The notes beneath the pieces were generated by a model. That model was given only the letters and a program-made list of their open reading frames with translations, searched no databases and had not been told where the DNA came from. Source: CAIYUC01 sp963682005 (GTDB taxonomy: Bacteria > Bacteroidota > Bacteroidia > Bacteroidales > FEN-979). From it: a stretch of DNA of 64,000 nt. This document shows, one piece after another, positions 43,381-52,370 of the stretch. The translations under genes and the position numbers were made by a program. The stretch lies in the NCBI GenBank assembly GCA_963682005.1, contig OY820914.1, positions 2,542,001-2,606,000 of the forward strand, given 5' to 3'. Each line of letters begins with the position of its first letter. Position 1 is the stretch's first letter.

Positions 43381-44277
43381 ATGATCACAATCCTTGGCCC
43401 GACCGCATCCGGAAAGACAAAGTTAGCGGCTCTTCTTGCAGCAAAGCTGAACGGCGAGATCATCAGTGCTGATTCGCGGCAGGTTTACAGGGGAATGGAT
43501 ATCGGAACAGGAAAGGATCTCGCGGATTATGAAGTGGCGGGAGAAAGGATCGCGGTTCACCTGGTTGATATTGCAGATCCGGGGTATGAATACAACCTCT
43601 TTGAATTCCAAAGGGATTTCCGGGCGGCTTTACTGGATATCACAGGGCGGAAAAAAATTCCAATCCTTTGCGGAGGCACGGGATTGTATCTTGAGAGTGT
43701 TTTAAAGGGATATGAGCTCTATCCTGTGAAACCGGACCCGGAGTATGAGAAATTACTCTCCGGGAAAACGGATGAGGAACTCCGCGTCATCCTTCAATCA
43801 TTGCGGTCGTTACATAATACAACAGATCTCCTTGACCGGGAAAGGCTGATCAGGGCCATTATCATTGCAGGGCAAACTTCTGTTAAAGCCGGGACTTCTG
43901 GTTTTGGACCAGTTCCCTCCCTTGTGATCGGAATTCAAATGGAACGAAGTGAACTTCTGAAGCGAATTTCCGGGAGGCTGGAGGATCGCCTTCAGCACGG
44001 AATGATCAGTGAAGTGGAGGGTCTTCTGAAGAAAGGGTATTCGCCGGCGCAGCTAAAATTCTACGGACTGGAATATAAATTTGTGACCCGGTTCCTTGAA
44101 GGAGAACTGACTTATGAGGAAATGAGCGAAGGGCTCAATATTGCCATCAGGCAGTTTGCCAAGCGCCAGATGACCTGGTTCCGCCGGATGGAACGGTCCG
44201 GAACCCATATTCACTGGTTAGACGGGCGGCTTGATATGGAGGTAAATGTAAACGAAGTACTTGAACGGGTTAAATAA
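43381..44277 (+). CDS. miaA: tRNA dimethylallyltransferase
   Basis: 298 residues, standard length. P-loop GPTASGKT at 6-13, then ISADSRQVYRGMDIGTGKDL, IPILCGGTGLYLESVLKGY and the C-terminal FAKRQMTWFRRMERSG typical of MiaA. It adds the dimethylallyl group to A37 of tRNAs reading UNN codons. The stop TAA (44275-44277) coincides with the first bases of an AATTACG-type heptamer array. The gene is convergent with the tricorn-type peptidase gene. Confidence 0.96.
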   Translation: MITILGPTASGKTKLAALLAAKLNGEIISADSRQVYRGMDIGTGKDLADYEVAGERIAVHLVDIADPGYEYNLFEFQRDFRAALLDITGRKKIPILCGGTGLYLESVLKGYELYPVKPDPEYEKLLSGKTDEELRVILQSLRSLHNTTDLLDRERLIRAIIIAGQTSVKAGTSGFGPVPSLVIGIQMERSELLKRISGRLEDRLQHGMISEVEGLLKKGYSPAQLKFYGLEYKFVTRFLEGELTYEEMSEGLNIAIRQFAKRQMTWFRRMERSGTHIHWLDGRLDMEVNVNEVLERVK

Positions 44278-44376
44278 TTACGGATTACGAATTACGAATT
44301 ACGAGAATTTAAAGGCTTTTCAATACTGAGTTTTTCATATTTTCTCCTCGAATTCGTAATCCGTAATCCGTAATTT
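44275..44376. repeat. AATTACG heptamers and inverted CGTAATC heptamers between miaA and the tricorn gene
   Basis: Left: TAATTACG, GATTACG, AATTACG, AATTACG (44275-44303). Right: CGTAATC, CGTAATC, CGTAATT (44355-44375), the inverse. They can pair over about 21 bp and probably terminate both convergent transcripts. The left words also occur inside hutI. Confidence 0.85.
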
Positions 44377-44384
44377 AAATCGGA

Positions 44385-47300
44385 TTATTTTGTTTTATCC
44401 GGGAATGGCGGAATGGCAGGCAGATCCTTCGGCCAGCTTTTCAGCTCATCCTTGATCACATCGATTGCTTTCTGAAGCTGCTGGTCTTCGCCGGCATATT
44501 CTTTTGCGGGATCATTATCGATCACGATATCAGGATCGACGCCATGACCTTCGATCACCCATTTGCTGTCTTTGCTGTAATGGGCGAATTCAGGCTTCAT
44601 CAGGAAACCGCCGTCGATAAAGGGCAATGAGCCCCGGATCCCGACCACGCCACCCCAGGTTCTGAGGCCGATCAGTTTTCCAAGTTTCAAGGTCTTGAAC
44701 CGGTATGGGAAAATATCGCCGTCGGAAGCGGAATAATTGTCGATCAGCAGGCATTTCGGGCCCCACTCCAAAGCGATGTCAGAAACAGACTGGGTTGTGT
44801 TCCGGCTCATCTCCATCATGACCAGTTCCCTGCGAAGTCTTTCAATGATAATGGGAGACACGTTCCCTCCGCCATTTCCGCGGTCATCAATGATCAGGGC
44901 ACGTTTCCTGAGCTGGGGATAAAAATGCTTCACGAATTCGTTCAGTCCTTCAGGGCTCATATCGGGAATATGGATATACCCGACCTCACCGTTGGTTGCA
45001 TCATTCACTTTCTTTATATTTCCCTGCACCCATTCATAATAATAAAGTCCTTCTTCTGAATCAGTAGGAATAACAATGGTTTTATGGGATCCGGCTTCAT
45101 TTGCAGCGCTGTTGATGGTAAGTTCGACCTGTACACCTGCTTTATTCACAAGGGATTCGTAAAGATCATTCATCTCCTTTGTGGATTTCCCGTTGACCGC
45201 AATGATAAAATCGCCTTCCTTCACATTGACGCCTACTTCTGTAAGCGGGGAACGGGCCTCCTTCGTCCAGTTCTCACCAGGCAGAATGTGGTCGATTCGG
45301 TAATAACCCGAGGCATCTTTGGAGATCCTGGCCCCGAGCAGTCCCTGCTTGATCCTTTTTGGTTCCGGTTTGTCGCCGCCGCCTACATAGGTATGGCCGC
45401 AATTCAGTTCGCCGATCATTTCTCCGAGGATATACGTAAGGTCATTCCGTGTCTTGACGTAAGGAAGAAGGGGGGCATATTTTTTCTGGATACCGCTCCA
45501 GTCAGTTCCGTGCATATCCGGATCATAGAAGAAATACTTCATCTGCCGCCATGCTTCATTGTAGATCTGGTTCCATTCGGCAGCTACATCCACCATCAGC
45601 TTCATATTGGAAAGGTCCAGGTAATCCTTCACTTCGATCTTCTGTTTCGGAAGATCAATGATCGCGTATTTTCCCTGGCCTAACACAAGCATCTTCTTCT
45701 TGTCTGCCGAGATCTCATACCCGTTGAATTCCCCAAGGTTGGTCTCTTTCTTGTCCTTCAGGTTGAAGACCATCAGGGCCGCCCTTTCACCGCGACCGCT
45801 TTTACCGTAATATACATTTTCGCCAACAGCATTAATACCCCAGTAATTGGCAGCGTCAACAGGTAGCCCAATGATACGGTCGATGATGCCATCCTTATCC
45901 ACCTTTACATTAACTTCCGGCTTGGATTCGGGTTCTTTTCCTTCCTGCTTTTTTCCTTCTTTCTTTTCCGTTTTGGATTCTCCTTGATCTTTATCCTCTT
46001 TCTTCAGTGAAACTTCATCGTTCTCAGGGGCGAATGGTGACGGTGTTGATTTTTCGAGGGTAATGAGGTAGATCTTTGTCATGTTTGAATAGGTAACATC
46101 AAACTCGAGCCGGCTGTACGTGGGAGAGAAATCACGGTCGGAGGTGAAAAACAGGTACTTTCCATCAGAACTGAACGACGGATTGCCAGCCTCGTACCAT
46201 TCACTTGTAACAGGGAACTTGTTTTTTGAGGCTACTTCATAAAGGTATATCCGTGAAACCATATCACGCACCGGGAATATGAAAGCGATCCACTTACTGT
46301 CGGGCGACCAGCTGTAATCGTTAAATTCCCAGTCTTTCGCCTGGTCGACCAGGGTGACACTCTTGCTGTCGATGTCGACATATTGCAAACGCAGGAGCTT
46401 ATCTGCCCAAAGCAGTTTCTTGCTATCGGGCGACCAGGTGACTGTATATTTATAGGTGTCGGCATTTTTTGTGAGTTGAACGGGATCACCGGTTCCATCC
46501 TGCTTCATGATATAGATCTCATCCTCACCTGTTTTATCAGAGATATAAGCAATATACTTCCCGTCGGGGGACCATGCCACGTCACGTTCATGAACCCCGG
46601 GGGTTGCGGTCAGGTTCCTGGTGATACCGGTTTTTCCGGGAACGGTCCAGACGTCACCCCTTGCATCGAAAGCAACTCTTTTTCCATCGGGTGCCAGGGA
46701 AAATGAATTGATGTTCTTGCTGGCATCCTTCATTTGGTTACGGCCGGTGATCATGTCATTGGCGATCCGGATGGTAACTTTTTCTGCTTTCTGAGACACA
46801 AGGTCGAATACATATAAATATCCACCATTCTCAAAAACAATCGCGTTATCCCCGAGTGACGGGAATTTGATGTCGAATTCCTTGAAATCCGTCAGTTTTT
46901 TAATCTCTTTTGACCCCATGTCATAAACAAAAAGGTTCATGGTCCTGTCGCGGTCGGAACAGAAATAGATCTTGTTGCCCGACCACATCGGGAATATATC
47001 CTGGGCAGGATTATTGGTGATATTCTCGGTTTGCTTTGTTTTGAAATCATAGATCCAGATATCATCTGCCATTCCACCGCGGTAGTATTTCCAGGTCCGG
47101 AATTCACGAAAAACCCTGTTATAAGCCAGCTTTGACTTGTCAGGCGAATAGCTGCAGAATCCTCCGGCCGGCAAGGGCAGTTCGGTGGTAAGCCCACCAT
47201 TGATATTAGCCAGGAAAAGCTGACCCTTGAAGTCATTGAAGGATTGCTTCCGTGAGCGGAATACAATATTTTCGTTGTCCTTCCATGTCATAACGAGGTT

Positions 47301-47663
47301 ATTCGGACCCATCCTGTCCGAAACATCATCCCTGCCAAGGGTGGCAGTATATGTCAGGCGCTGGGGAATTCCCCCCTGGGAAGGGATCACGAAAACTTCC
47401 GTATTCCCATCATACTGGCCGGTAAAGGCAACCTTTTTGCCATCGGGTGAAAATCGCGGGAACATTTCATAACCATTCTCATCATTGGTGATTTTCCTGG
47501 CCAAACCTCCGGCTTTCTCAACAGTGTAAAGATCTCCTGCATAAGAAAACACGATCTGGTTTCCGGAAATGGCAGGAAAACGCATCAACCTCGCTTCATC
47601 CTGTGCATGGATATAACCCTGGATCATCAGGATCATCATCAGAAACAATAGTTTTTTCATCAT
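44385..47663 (-). CDS. Tricorn-type S41 serine peptidase
   Basis: About 1,092 residues from ATG 47661-47663 or 47658-47660 (MKKLLFLMMILMIQGYIHAQ, signal peptide); the frame extends to 47693 but begins in the promoter. N-terminal beta-propeller repeats (AGDLYTVEKAGG, GTGDPVQLTKNADTYKYTVT), a Lys/Glu-rich linker (near 565-600), a tricorn core, a PDZ domain, and the C-terminal S41 protease with the nucleophile in NYSASDGDIFPYRF. Homologous to archaeal tricorn, which degrades peptides; this one is predicted to be periplasmic. Convergent with miaA. Confidence 0.9.
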   Translation of the reverse strand: MMKKLLFLMMILMIQGYIHAQDEARLMRFPAISGNQIVFSYAGDLYTVEKAGGLARKITNDENGYEMFPRFSPDGKKVAFTGQYDGNTEVFVIPSQGGIPQRLTYTATLGRDDVSDRMGPNNLVMTWKDNENIVFRSRKQSFNDFKGQLFLANINGGLTTELPLPAGGFCSYSPDKSKLAYNRVFREFRTWKYYRGGMADDIWIYDFKTKQTENITNNPAQDIFPMWSGNKIYFCSDRDRTMNLFVYDMGSKEIKKLTDFKEFDIKFPSLGDNAIVFENGGYLYVFDLVSQKAEKVTIRIANDMITGRNQMKDASKNINSFSLAPDGKRVAFDARGDVWTVPGKTGITRNLTATPGVHERDVAWSPDGKYIAYISDKTGEDEIYIMKQDGTGDPVQLTKNADTYKYTVTWSPDSKKLLWADKLLRLQYVDIDSKSVTLVDQAKDWEFNDYSWSPDSKWIAFIFPVRDMVSRIYLYEVASKNKFPVTSEWYEAGNPSFSSDGKYLFFTSDRDFSPTYSRLEFDVTYSNMTKIYLITLEKSTPSPFAPENDEVSLKKEDKDQGESKTEKKEGKKQEGKEPESKPEVNVKVDKDGIIDRIIGLPVDAANYWGINAVGENVYYGKSGRGERAALMVFNLKDKKETNLGEFNGYEISADKKKMLVLGQGKYAIIDLPKQKIEVKDYLDLSNMKLMVDVAAEWNQIYNEAWRQMKYFFYDPDMHGTDWSGIQKKYAPLLPYVKTRNDLTYILGEMIGELNCGHTYVGGGDKPEPKRIKQGLLGARISKDASGYYRIDHILPGENWTKEARSPLTEVGVNVKEGDFIIAVNGKSTKEMNDLYESLVNKAGVQVELTINSAANEAGSHKTIVIPTDSEEGLYYYEWVQGNIKKVNDATNGEVGYIHIPDMSPEGLNEFVKHFYPQLRKRALIIDDRGNGGGNVSPIIIERLRRELVMMEMSRNTTQSVSDIALEWGPKCLLIDNYSASDGDIFPYRFKTLKLGKLIGLRTWGGVVGIRGSLPFIDGGFLMKPEFAHYSKDSKWVIEGHGVDPDIVIDNDPAKEYAGEDQQLQKAIDVIKDELKSWPKDLPAIPPFPDKTK

Positions 47664-47692
47664 AGGGGTTAAGGGATTTTTAGTTAGCGTCA

Positions 47693-47700
47693 CAAAATTA
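47693..47700 (-). promoter_or_regulatory. -7 box of the tricorn-type gene
   Basis: Minus strand TAATTTTG, exact TAnnTTTG, about 30 bp before the start codon. Confidence 0.5.
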
Positions 47701-47767
47701 GTATGAAATAGATCACATTAACAATCAAATCGGTATCACCCCCTGAATTCACGATGAAAATAATCCC

Positions 47768-47776
47768 TACCTTTGC
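47768..47776 (+). promoter_or_regulatory. -7 box of the OsmC gene
   Basis: TACCTTTGC, exact match. It lies about 145 bp upstream of the ATG, leaving a long leader that contains two octamer arrays. Confidence 0.6.
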
Positions 47777-47787
47777 CGGAAAAATAA

Positions 47788-47918
47788 TTGAGTTGATGAG
47801 TTGATGAGCTGACGAGTTGTGGATTTACTGAATATTTTCTTCCGACTACCAAGGCAATCAACCGACTAAACAACTAAGCAACTAAACAACTAAACAACTA
47901 AACAACTAAGCACCTAAA
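47788..47918. repeat. Two octamer arrays in the leader before the OsmC gene
   Basis: First TTGATGAG-type units (47788-47822), then AACAACTA/AACAACTAAG-type units repeated about seven times (47863-47918), running to the base before the start codon at 47920. The second array has no G/C-rich stem, so the leader would be largely unstructured there. Confidence 0.8.
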
Positions 47919-47919
47919 G

Positions 47920-48312
47920 ATGCCAATCAACGTTTACTTTGCCGGCGGTAAAAAGATCAATGCTACCATCGGTCCGTTCGATATAAAAACAGACCAGTCT
48001 GTACAAGCTGGCGGAGAAGCCTCAGCCCCGGAACCATTTTCATTATTCCTTGCCTCCCTTGCGACCTGTGCGGGCATTTACGTGAAATCATTCTGCGATC
48101 AACGGCTGATCCCGGCTGATAATATTTCGCTGATCATGGATTACGAGTTCGATCCGGCCACTCATTCCATTGATAAATTCTGGCTGAAGATCATCGTACC
48201 GCCTGATTTTCCTGAAAAATACGAAAGTGCGGTCATCAATTCTGCAAGCCGTTGTCTCGTGAAAAGACATCTGAAAGAGAGCATCTTGTTTGAAGTCACT
48301 GTTTCCCGATAA
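47920..48312 (+). CDS. OsmC/Ohr-family protein
   Basis: 130 residues. The OsmC fold is recognised by EASAPEPFSLFLASLATCAG (first cysteine) with YVKSFCDQRL, and NSASRCLVKRHLKESILFEV (second cysteine). Two thiols at these positions are the peroxidatic and resolving cysteines in peroxidase members, so an organic hydroperoxide or stress role is plausible; the YhfA-like branch has no proven substrate. Cytoplasmic. The leader contains repeat arrays up to the start codon. Confidence 0.85.
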   Translation: MPINVYFAGGKKINATIGPFDIKTDQSVQAGGEASAPEPFSLFLASLATCAGIYVKSFCDQRLIPADNISLIMDYEFDPATHSIDKFWLKIIVPPDFPEKYESAVINSASRCLVKRHLKESILFEVTVSR

Positions 48313-48438
48313 TATTTTAAAATTTTTTTCACCACCCAGACCAGAGAAATTATTTGATTCATGATCTTTTGTGTTTCGGGCATCTGTGATTTTTCCAGCT
48401 AATAATCAATCATAATCCAACTTAATTCAGCAGTCAAT

Positions 48439-49620
48439 ATGTCAAATAAAAATCATGGTTTCAATTCCAAGGCTGTTCACGGTGTTACGGAGAAAGATCC
48501 GAAGGGCAGTGTGATCACCCCGATCTACCAAACCTCAACTTTTGCATTCAAGAGTGCCGAGGATGGCGCAAAATGCTTTGCCGGCGAATCCGACGGTTTT
48601 ATTTATACACGTATCGGCAATCCGACCATCCAGGACTTGGAAAAGATCATCGCCGATCTTGAATCCGGATTCGGAGGGATCGCAACAGCTTCCGGAATGG
48701 GCGCGGTGAACACAGTGTATATGGCATACCTCGGTGCAGGTCAGCACATGGTTAGTCATAACGCAGTTTACGGGCCTGCACGCGGAATCATGGAGGGCAC
48801 GTATTCCAGGTTCGGCGTTGAAGCCACCTATATTGACACCACCGACCTTGACCAGGTCGTGAAGGCCATAAGGCCAAATACAAAATTGATCTACCTTGAA
48901 ACACCTGCGAACCCGACGATCGGGATCTCAGATATTCCGGCCATTTGCGAAATTGCGCATCAGCACAACATCCTTGTTTGTGTTGATAACACTTTTTGCA
49001 GTCCTTACCTTCAGAATCCCTTGCTGATGGGAGCGGATATCGTTCTTCATTCGCTTACGAAATTCATCAACGGACATGCAGATATCGTAGGAGGATTAAT
49101 TGTTGCAAAGACAGAATCCGAATATAAAAAGATGCGTACCATGATGATCAACCTGGGCTGCAATATGGATCCGCACCAGGCATACCTCGTGCGGAGGGGT
49201 GTTAAAACCCTTGGCATCCGGATCGACCGGGCCCAGGAAAATGCAATGAAAGTGGCGGCGTTCCTTGAATCCCATCCAAAAGTAGAATGGGTGATCTACC
49301 CGGGACTCAAATCCCATCCGCAATATGACCTCGGGAAGAAGCTGATGAAAGGCCCCGGCTCAATGATGAGTTTCGGGCTGAAAGGCGGACTAGAATCAGG
49401 TAAGAAACTGATGGATAATGTTAAACTGTGTGTTCTTGCGGTTTCACTTGGTGGGATCGAAACACTGATCCAGCATCCTGCCTCCATGACGCATTCGAAG
49501 CTCTCACCCGAAGCCAAAAAGCAGGGCGGCATCACCGATGAACTTGTCCGTCTTTCCATCGGGATCGAAGATGTGGAGGATATCATTGAAGACCTGGAAC
49601 AGGCTCTTTCGAAGGTCTGA
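48439..49620 (+). CDS. Trans-sulfuration PLP enzyme (cystathionine gamma-lyase/synthase or methionine gamma-lyase type)
   Basis: 393 residues, typical for the family. SVITPIYQTSTFAF, YTRIGNPTIQDLE, SGMGAVNTVY and the PLP lysine Lys208 in VLHSLTKFINGHADIVGG are clear. Classical methionine gamma-lyases carry a cysteine in YGC; here the motif is YGPARG (Pro113), so methionine gamma-lyase is not assured. A second, longer member of the family is at 29121-30587. Monocistronic; the stop codon lies in a GGTCAGAG-type repeat. Confidence 0.88.
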   Translation: MSNKNHGFNSKAVHGVTEKDPKGSVITPIYQTSTFAFKSAEDGAKCFAGESDGFIYTRIGNPTIQDLEKIIADLESGFGGIATASGMGAVNTVYMAYLGAGQHMVSHNAVYGPARGIMEGTYSRFGVEATYIDTTDLDQVVKAIRPNTKLIYLETPANPTIGISDIPAICEIAHQHNILVCVDNTFCSPYLQNPLLMGADIVLHSLTKFINGHADIVGGLIVAKTESEYKKMRTMMINLGCNMDPHQAYLVRRGVKTLGIRIDRAQENAMKVAAFLESHPKVEWVIYPGLKSHPQYDLGKKLMKGPGSMMSFGLKGGLESGKKLMDNVKLCVLAVSLGGIETLIQHPASMTHSKLSPEAKKQGGITDELVRLSIGIEDVEDIIEDLEQALSKV

Positions 49621-49725
49621 GGCCGGAGGTCAGAGGATAGAGAATAGAGGATGGAGGTCGGAGGTCAGAGGTCAGAGGTCTGACGACGAAGCCTGAAGCC
49701 TGAAGCCTGCAGCCTGCAGCCTGAA
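49613..49725. repeat. GGTCAGAG octamers and AAGCCTG/CAGCCTG heptamers at the end of the trans-sulfuration gene
   Basis: AAGGTCTGAGGCC (including the TGA at 49618-49620) passes into GGAGGTCAGAGG-type units to about 49680, then heptamers GAAGCCT, GAAGCCT, GAAGCCT, GCAGCCT, GCAGCCT (49688-49722). GCAGCCT words recur at 52220-52250. Confidence 0.8.
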
Positions 49726-49762
49726 CTTTTTACCATAATTTTCCCATTTCGTGGTTTTTCTT

Positions 49763-49770
49763 TACATTTG
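49763..49770 (+). promoter_or_regulatory. -7 box of the patatin-barrel gene
   Basis: TACATTTG, exact TAnnTTTG, 18 bp before ATG 49789. It covers the alternative TTG start at 49768, which is therefore rejected. Confidence 0.55.
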
Positions 49771-49788
49771 AGGTCATTCATCGCCCCA

Positions 49789-52119
49789 ATGAGACCCTGG
49801 TATACTTATATTTCGCTATTTATCCGTCATCCATTCTCCATTTTCCATATTCTGTTCTCAGTTGTTCTCCTTGACAGCCAACCTGCAAATTCACAAACCG
49901 TTGCCCTCGTCCTCAGCGGCGGAGGCTCGCGTGGCGCAGCGCATATCGGGGTGATCAAGGCTCTCGAGGAAAATCATATTCCCATCAATTATATTGTAGG
50001 AACCTCTATTGGTGCCATTATTGGGAGCCTTTATGCCATGGGCTATTCGCCGGAGGAGATGGAGGCGTTCATGACATCTGAGGAGTTTATCAGGATGTCG
50101 AACGGGACGATGGATGGAAAGTACGTATATTTTTACCGTAAAGAAGATCCCAACAGTTCGTGGGTCGGGTTTGATTTCAACCTGAAAAAAAAGATCACCT
50201 CCCAGTTGCCTACCAACCTGATCTCCCCGTATGAAATGGATTTCAAGTTCATGGAAATGATGGCTCCTGCTTCCGCTGCGAGCAATTATAATTTCGATAA
50301 CCTCATGATCCCTTTCCGGTGCGTAGTGGCGGATGTTGATTCCACCAAGGCCTGGGTCATGAGCCGGGGCGATCTGAGCAGCGCAGTAAGAGGTTCGATG
50401 AGTATTCCGTTCGTTTTCAAGCCGATCACGATTGACGGACGGCTGGTCTTTGACGGAGGGATGTACGACAATTTCCCGGTGGATGTTGCCTATCATGACT
50501 TTCATCCACAGGTGATCATCGGCAGCCGTGTGGCTGAACGTTACGGAACTCCGGACAGGGAGGATATTCTTTCACAGCTGCAGTCCATGCTGATGGGTCG
50601 CCAGAATGATACGATCAGCTACCCGAATTCCGTGCTGATCATTCCATCCATTCCCCCGATAAATATCATCAGCTTTTCCCGGACACCCGCCCTTGTCGAT
50701 AGCGGGTATGTGGCGACCGTCAAGAAAATAGGAGAGATCAGGAATCTTGTCCATCAGTCCATTTCTTCTGATTCTATAGCCAAAATGAGGGAGAATTTCA
50801 GGAAGAAGCTGAAACCGATGATCTTCGATTCGATCATCATTACCGGTCTTGACAAATCCCAGTCCGCCTATGCCCGGCAGATCCTCAAGCACGGAAGCAG
50901 GTATGTCGCCGTGGAGGAGATGAAAGGAGAGTATTTCCGTTTCATCGATGAAGGATTTATCAAAGGGATTTACCCGATAGCCAGGTACAATCCGGGAACT
51001 GGATACTACAACCTCTACCTCGATATCCAGAAATCCTATAATTTCAATATGCAGTTCGGGGGGAATATTTCACTCGGTACAAGCAATGAAGGATTTCTCG
51101 AGATCAAGTATAAATATTTGTGGAATAAGCCATTAACCTTCCTTGCCAACGGCTATTTCGGAAAATTCTACAATTCCGTCAAGACGACGGCCCGGATAGA
51201 CTTCAATTCAAAGACTGCCTGGTTCATTGATGCAAGCTATATTTATAATCATTACGATTACTTCGGTAATTCTACCTATTTCTTTAACGACAAGACACCT
51301 TCCTATATCAGGGAGGCGGAGTACTTCGGTTTGCTGAGGACGGGAATCCCGGTGACAAGTTCGGGAAAGCTTATGTTCGGATTTACTGCGGCATTCAGCA
51401 ATGCCAGGTATTACCAGTACAATAATTTTTCGAGGCTTGATACGGCAGACCAGACCAGCTTCAATTTCATATCACCACGGTTGTGCTTTGAACTGAACAA
51501 CCTTGACAGGAAACAGTATGCCAGTGCAGGTGCCCGGTTCTATGTAACACTTGATTTAGTTGCCGGAAATGAGGGATATCTTCCCGGATCCATGTCGGAT
51601 GATAAAACCGAGCAAAGGAACACACACCGATGGTTCCAGGGTAAAATAGTCTGGGATAACTACTTTGAATCCATCGGGCCGCTGAAACTTGGGTTTTATG
51701 GGGAAGGGCTGATCTCAGACCAGCCTTTATTTGCCAACTATACGGCAAGCATCCTGTATGCGCCTTCATTTACCCCGGTTCCTGAGATGCAGACGCTTTT
51801 CCTGCCACCTTTCCATGCCAACAGCTATGTTGCTGCAGGCATAAAAACGGTACTTAAGATCTATAAAAAGATTGAATTTCGTCTCGAAGGATATGTATTC
51901 CAGCCCTATAAAGAGATCAAAGCGGATCCGGAGACGCAAAAAGCCTATTACGGGGAGATCTTCCGTGACCGGTCGTTTCTTGCATCCGCAAATGTTGTTT
52001 ACAATACATTTATCGGCCCCATCACCCTGGGAGTTTCCTATTATGACAAGACCGCAGACACATTCCTGATCAATCTCAATTTCGGGTATATCATTTTCAA
52101 CCGGAAGGCCTTGCCTTAG
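49789..52119 (+). CDS. Patatin-like phospholipase with outer-membrane barrel (PlpD-like)
   Basis: 776 residues. Signal segment (to about Ala33-Ser35, QPANSQ), then a patatin domain: oxyanion loop SGGGSRGAAHIG (43-54), nucleophile Ser73 in GTSIGAIIG, and Asp222 in FDGGMYDNFP, a complete Ser-Asp dyad. A POTRA-like region (about 345-420) and a C-terminal beta-barrel (NMQFGGNISLGTSNEG to INLNFGYIIFN) follow. This matches type Vd-like or surface-antigen fusions in which the barrel exposes or releases a phospholipase. Substrate inferred as phospholipid. Confidence 0.9.
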   Translation: MRPWYTYISLFIRHPFSIFHILFSVVLLDSQPANSQTVALVLSGGGSRGAAHIGVIKALEENHIPINYIVGTSIGAIIGSLYAMGYSPEEMEAFMTSEEFIRMSNGTMDGKYVYFYRKEDPNSSWVGFDFNLKKKITSQLPTNLISPYEMDFKFMEMMAPASAASNYNFDNLMIPFRCVVADVDSTKAWVMSRGDLSSAVRGSMSIPFVFKPITIDGRLVFDGGMYDNFPVDVAYHDFHPQVIIGSRVAERYGTPDREDILSQLQSMLMGRQNDTISYPNSVLIIPSIPPINIISFSRTPALVDSGYVATVKKIGEIRNLVHQSISSDSIAKMRENFRKKLKPMIFDSIIITGLDKSQSAYARQILKHGSRYVAVEEMKGEYFRFIDEGFIKGIYPIARYNPGTGYYNLYLDIQKSYNFNMQFGGNISLGTSNEGFLEIKYKYLWNKPLTFLANGYFGKFYNSVKTTARIDFNSKTAWFIDASYIYNHYDYFGNSTYFFNDKTPSYIREAEYFGLLRTGIPVTSSGKLMFGFTAAFSNARYYQYNNFSRLDTADQTSFNFISPRLCFELNNLDRKQYASAGARFYVTLDLVAGNEGYLPGSMSDDKTEQRNTHRWFQGKIVWDNYFESIGPLKLGFYGEGLISDQPLFANYTASILYAPSFTPVPEMQTLFLPPFHANSYVAAGIKTVLKIYKKIEFRLEGYVFQPYKEIKADPETQKAYYGEIFRDRSFLASANVVYNTFIGPITLGVSYYDKTADTFLINLNFGYIIFNRKALP

Positions 52120-52130
52120 AGGAATGCTGT

Positions 52131-52250
52131 CTGCAGTCTGCAGTCCGCAGTTCGCAGTCAGCAGTCTGCACTAAGCAGTCTTTTACCCGCAGCCCGCCAC
52201 CCGCAGCCCGCAGCCTATAGCCTGCAGCCTGCAGCCTGAACCCTGCAGCC
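52131..52250. repeat. GCAGTCT / GCAGCCC / GCAGCCT heptamer arrays after the patatin gene
   Basis: Words CTGCAGTCTGCAGTCCGCAG (52131-52150), a second group CCCGCAGCCCGC (52187-52215) and a third group CTGCAGCCTGCAGCCTG (52222-52238). Three related heptamers in succession, ten bases beyond the stop. Confidence 0.8.
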
Positions 52251-52281
52251 AAATAAAAAGTTAACAATTGGAAATAATTTG

Positions 52282-52289
52282 TATTTTTG
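52282..52289 (+). promoter_or_regulatory. -7 box of the DUF349 gene
   Basis: TATTTTTG, exact TAnnTTTG; the ATG is 82 bp further on, at 52371. Confidence 0.55.
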
Positions 52290-52370
52290 TTTCTTGATTG
52301 AACTTATAACCGGTATTTTACCGGATTCTATCTTATCATTTTTCTATGTATAAACCGTTGAAAAAAATTA

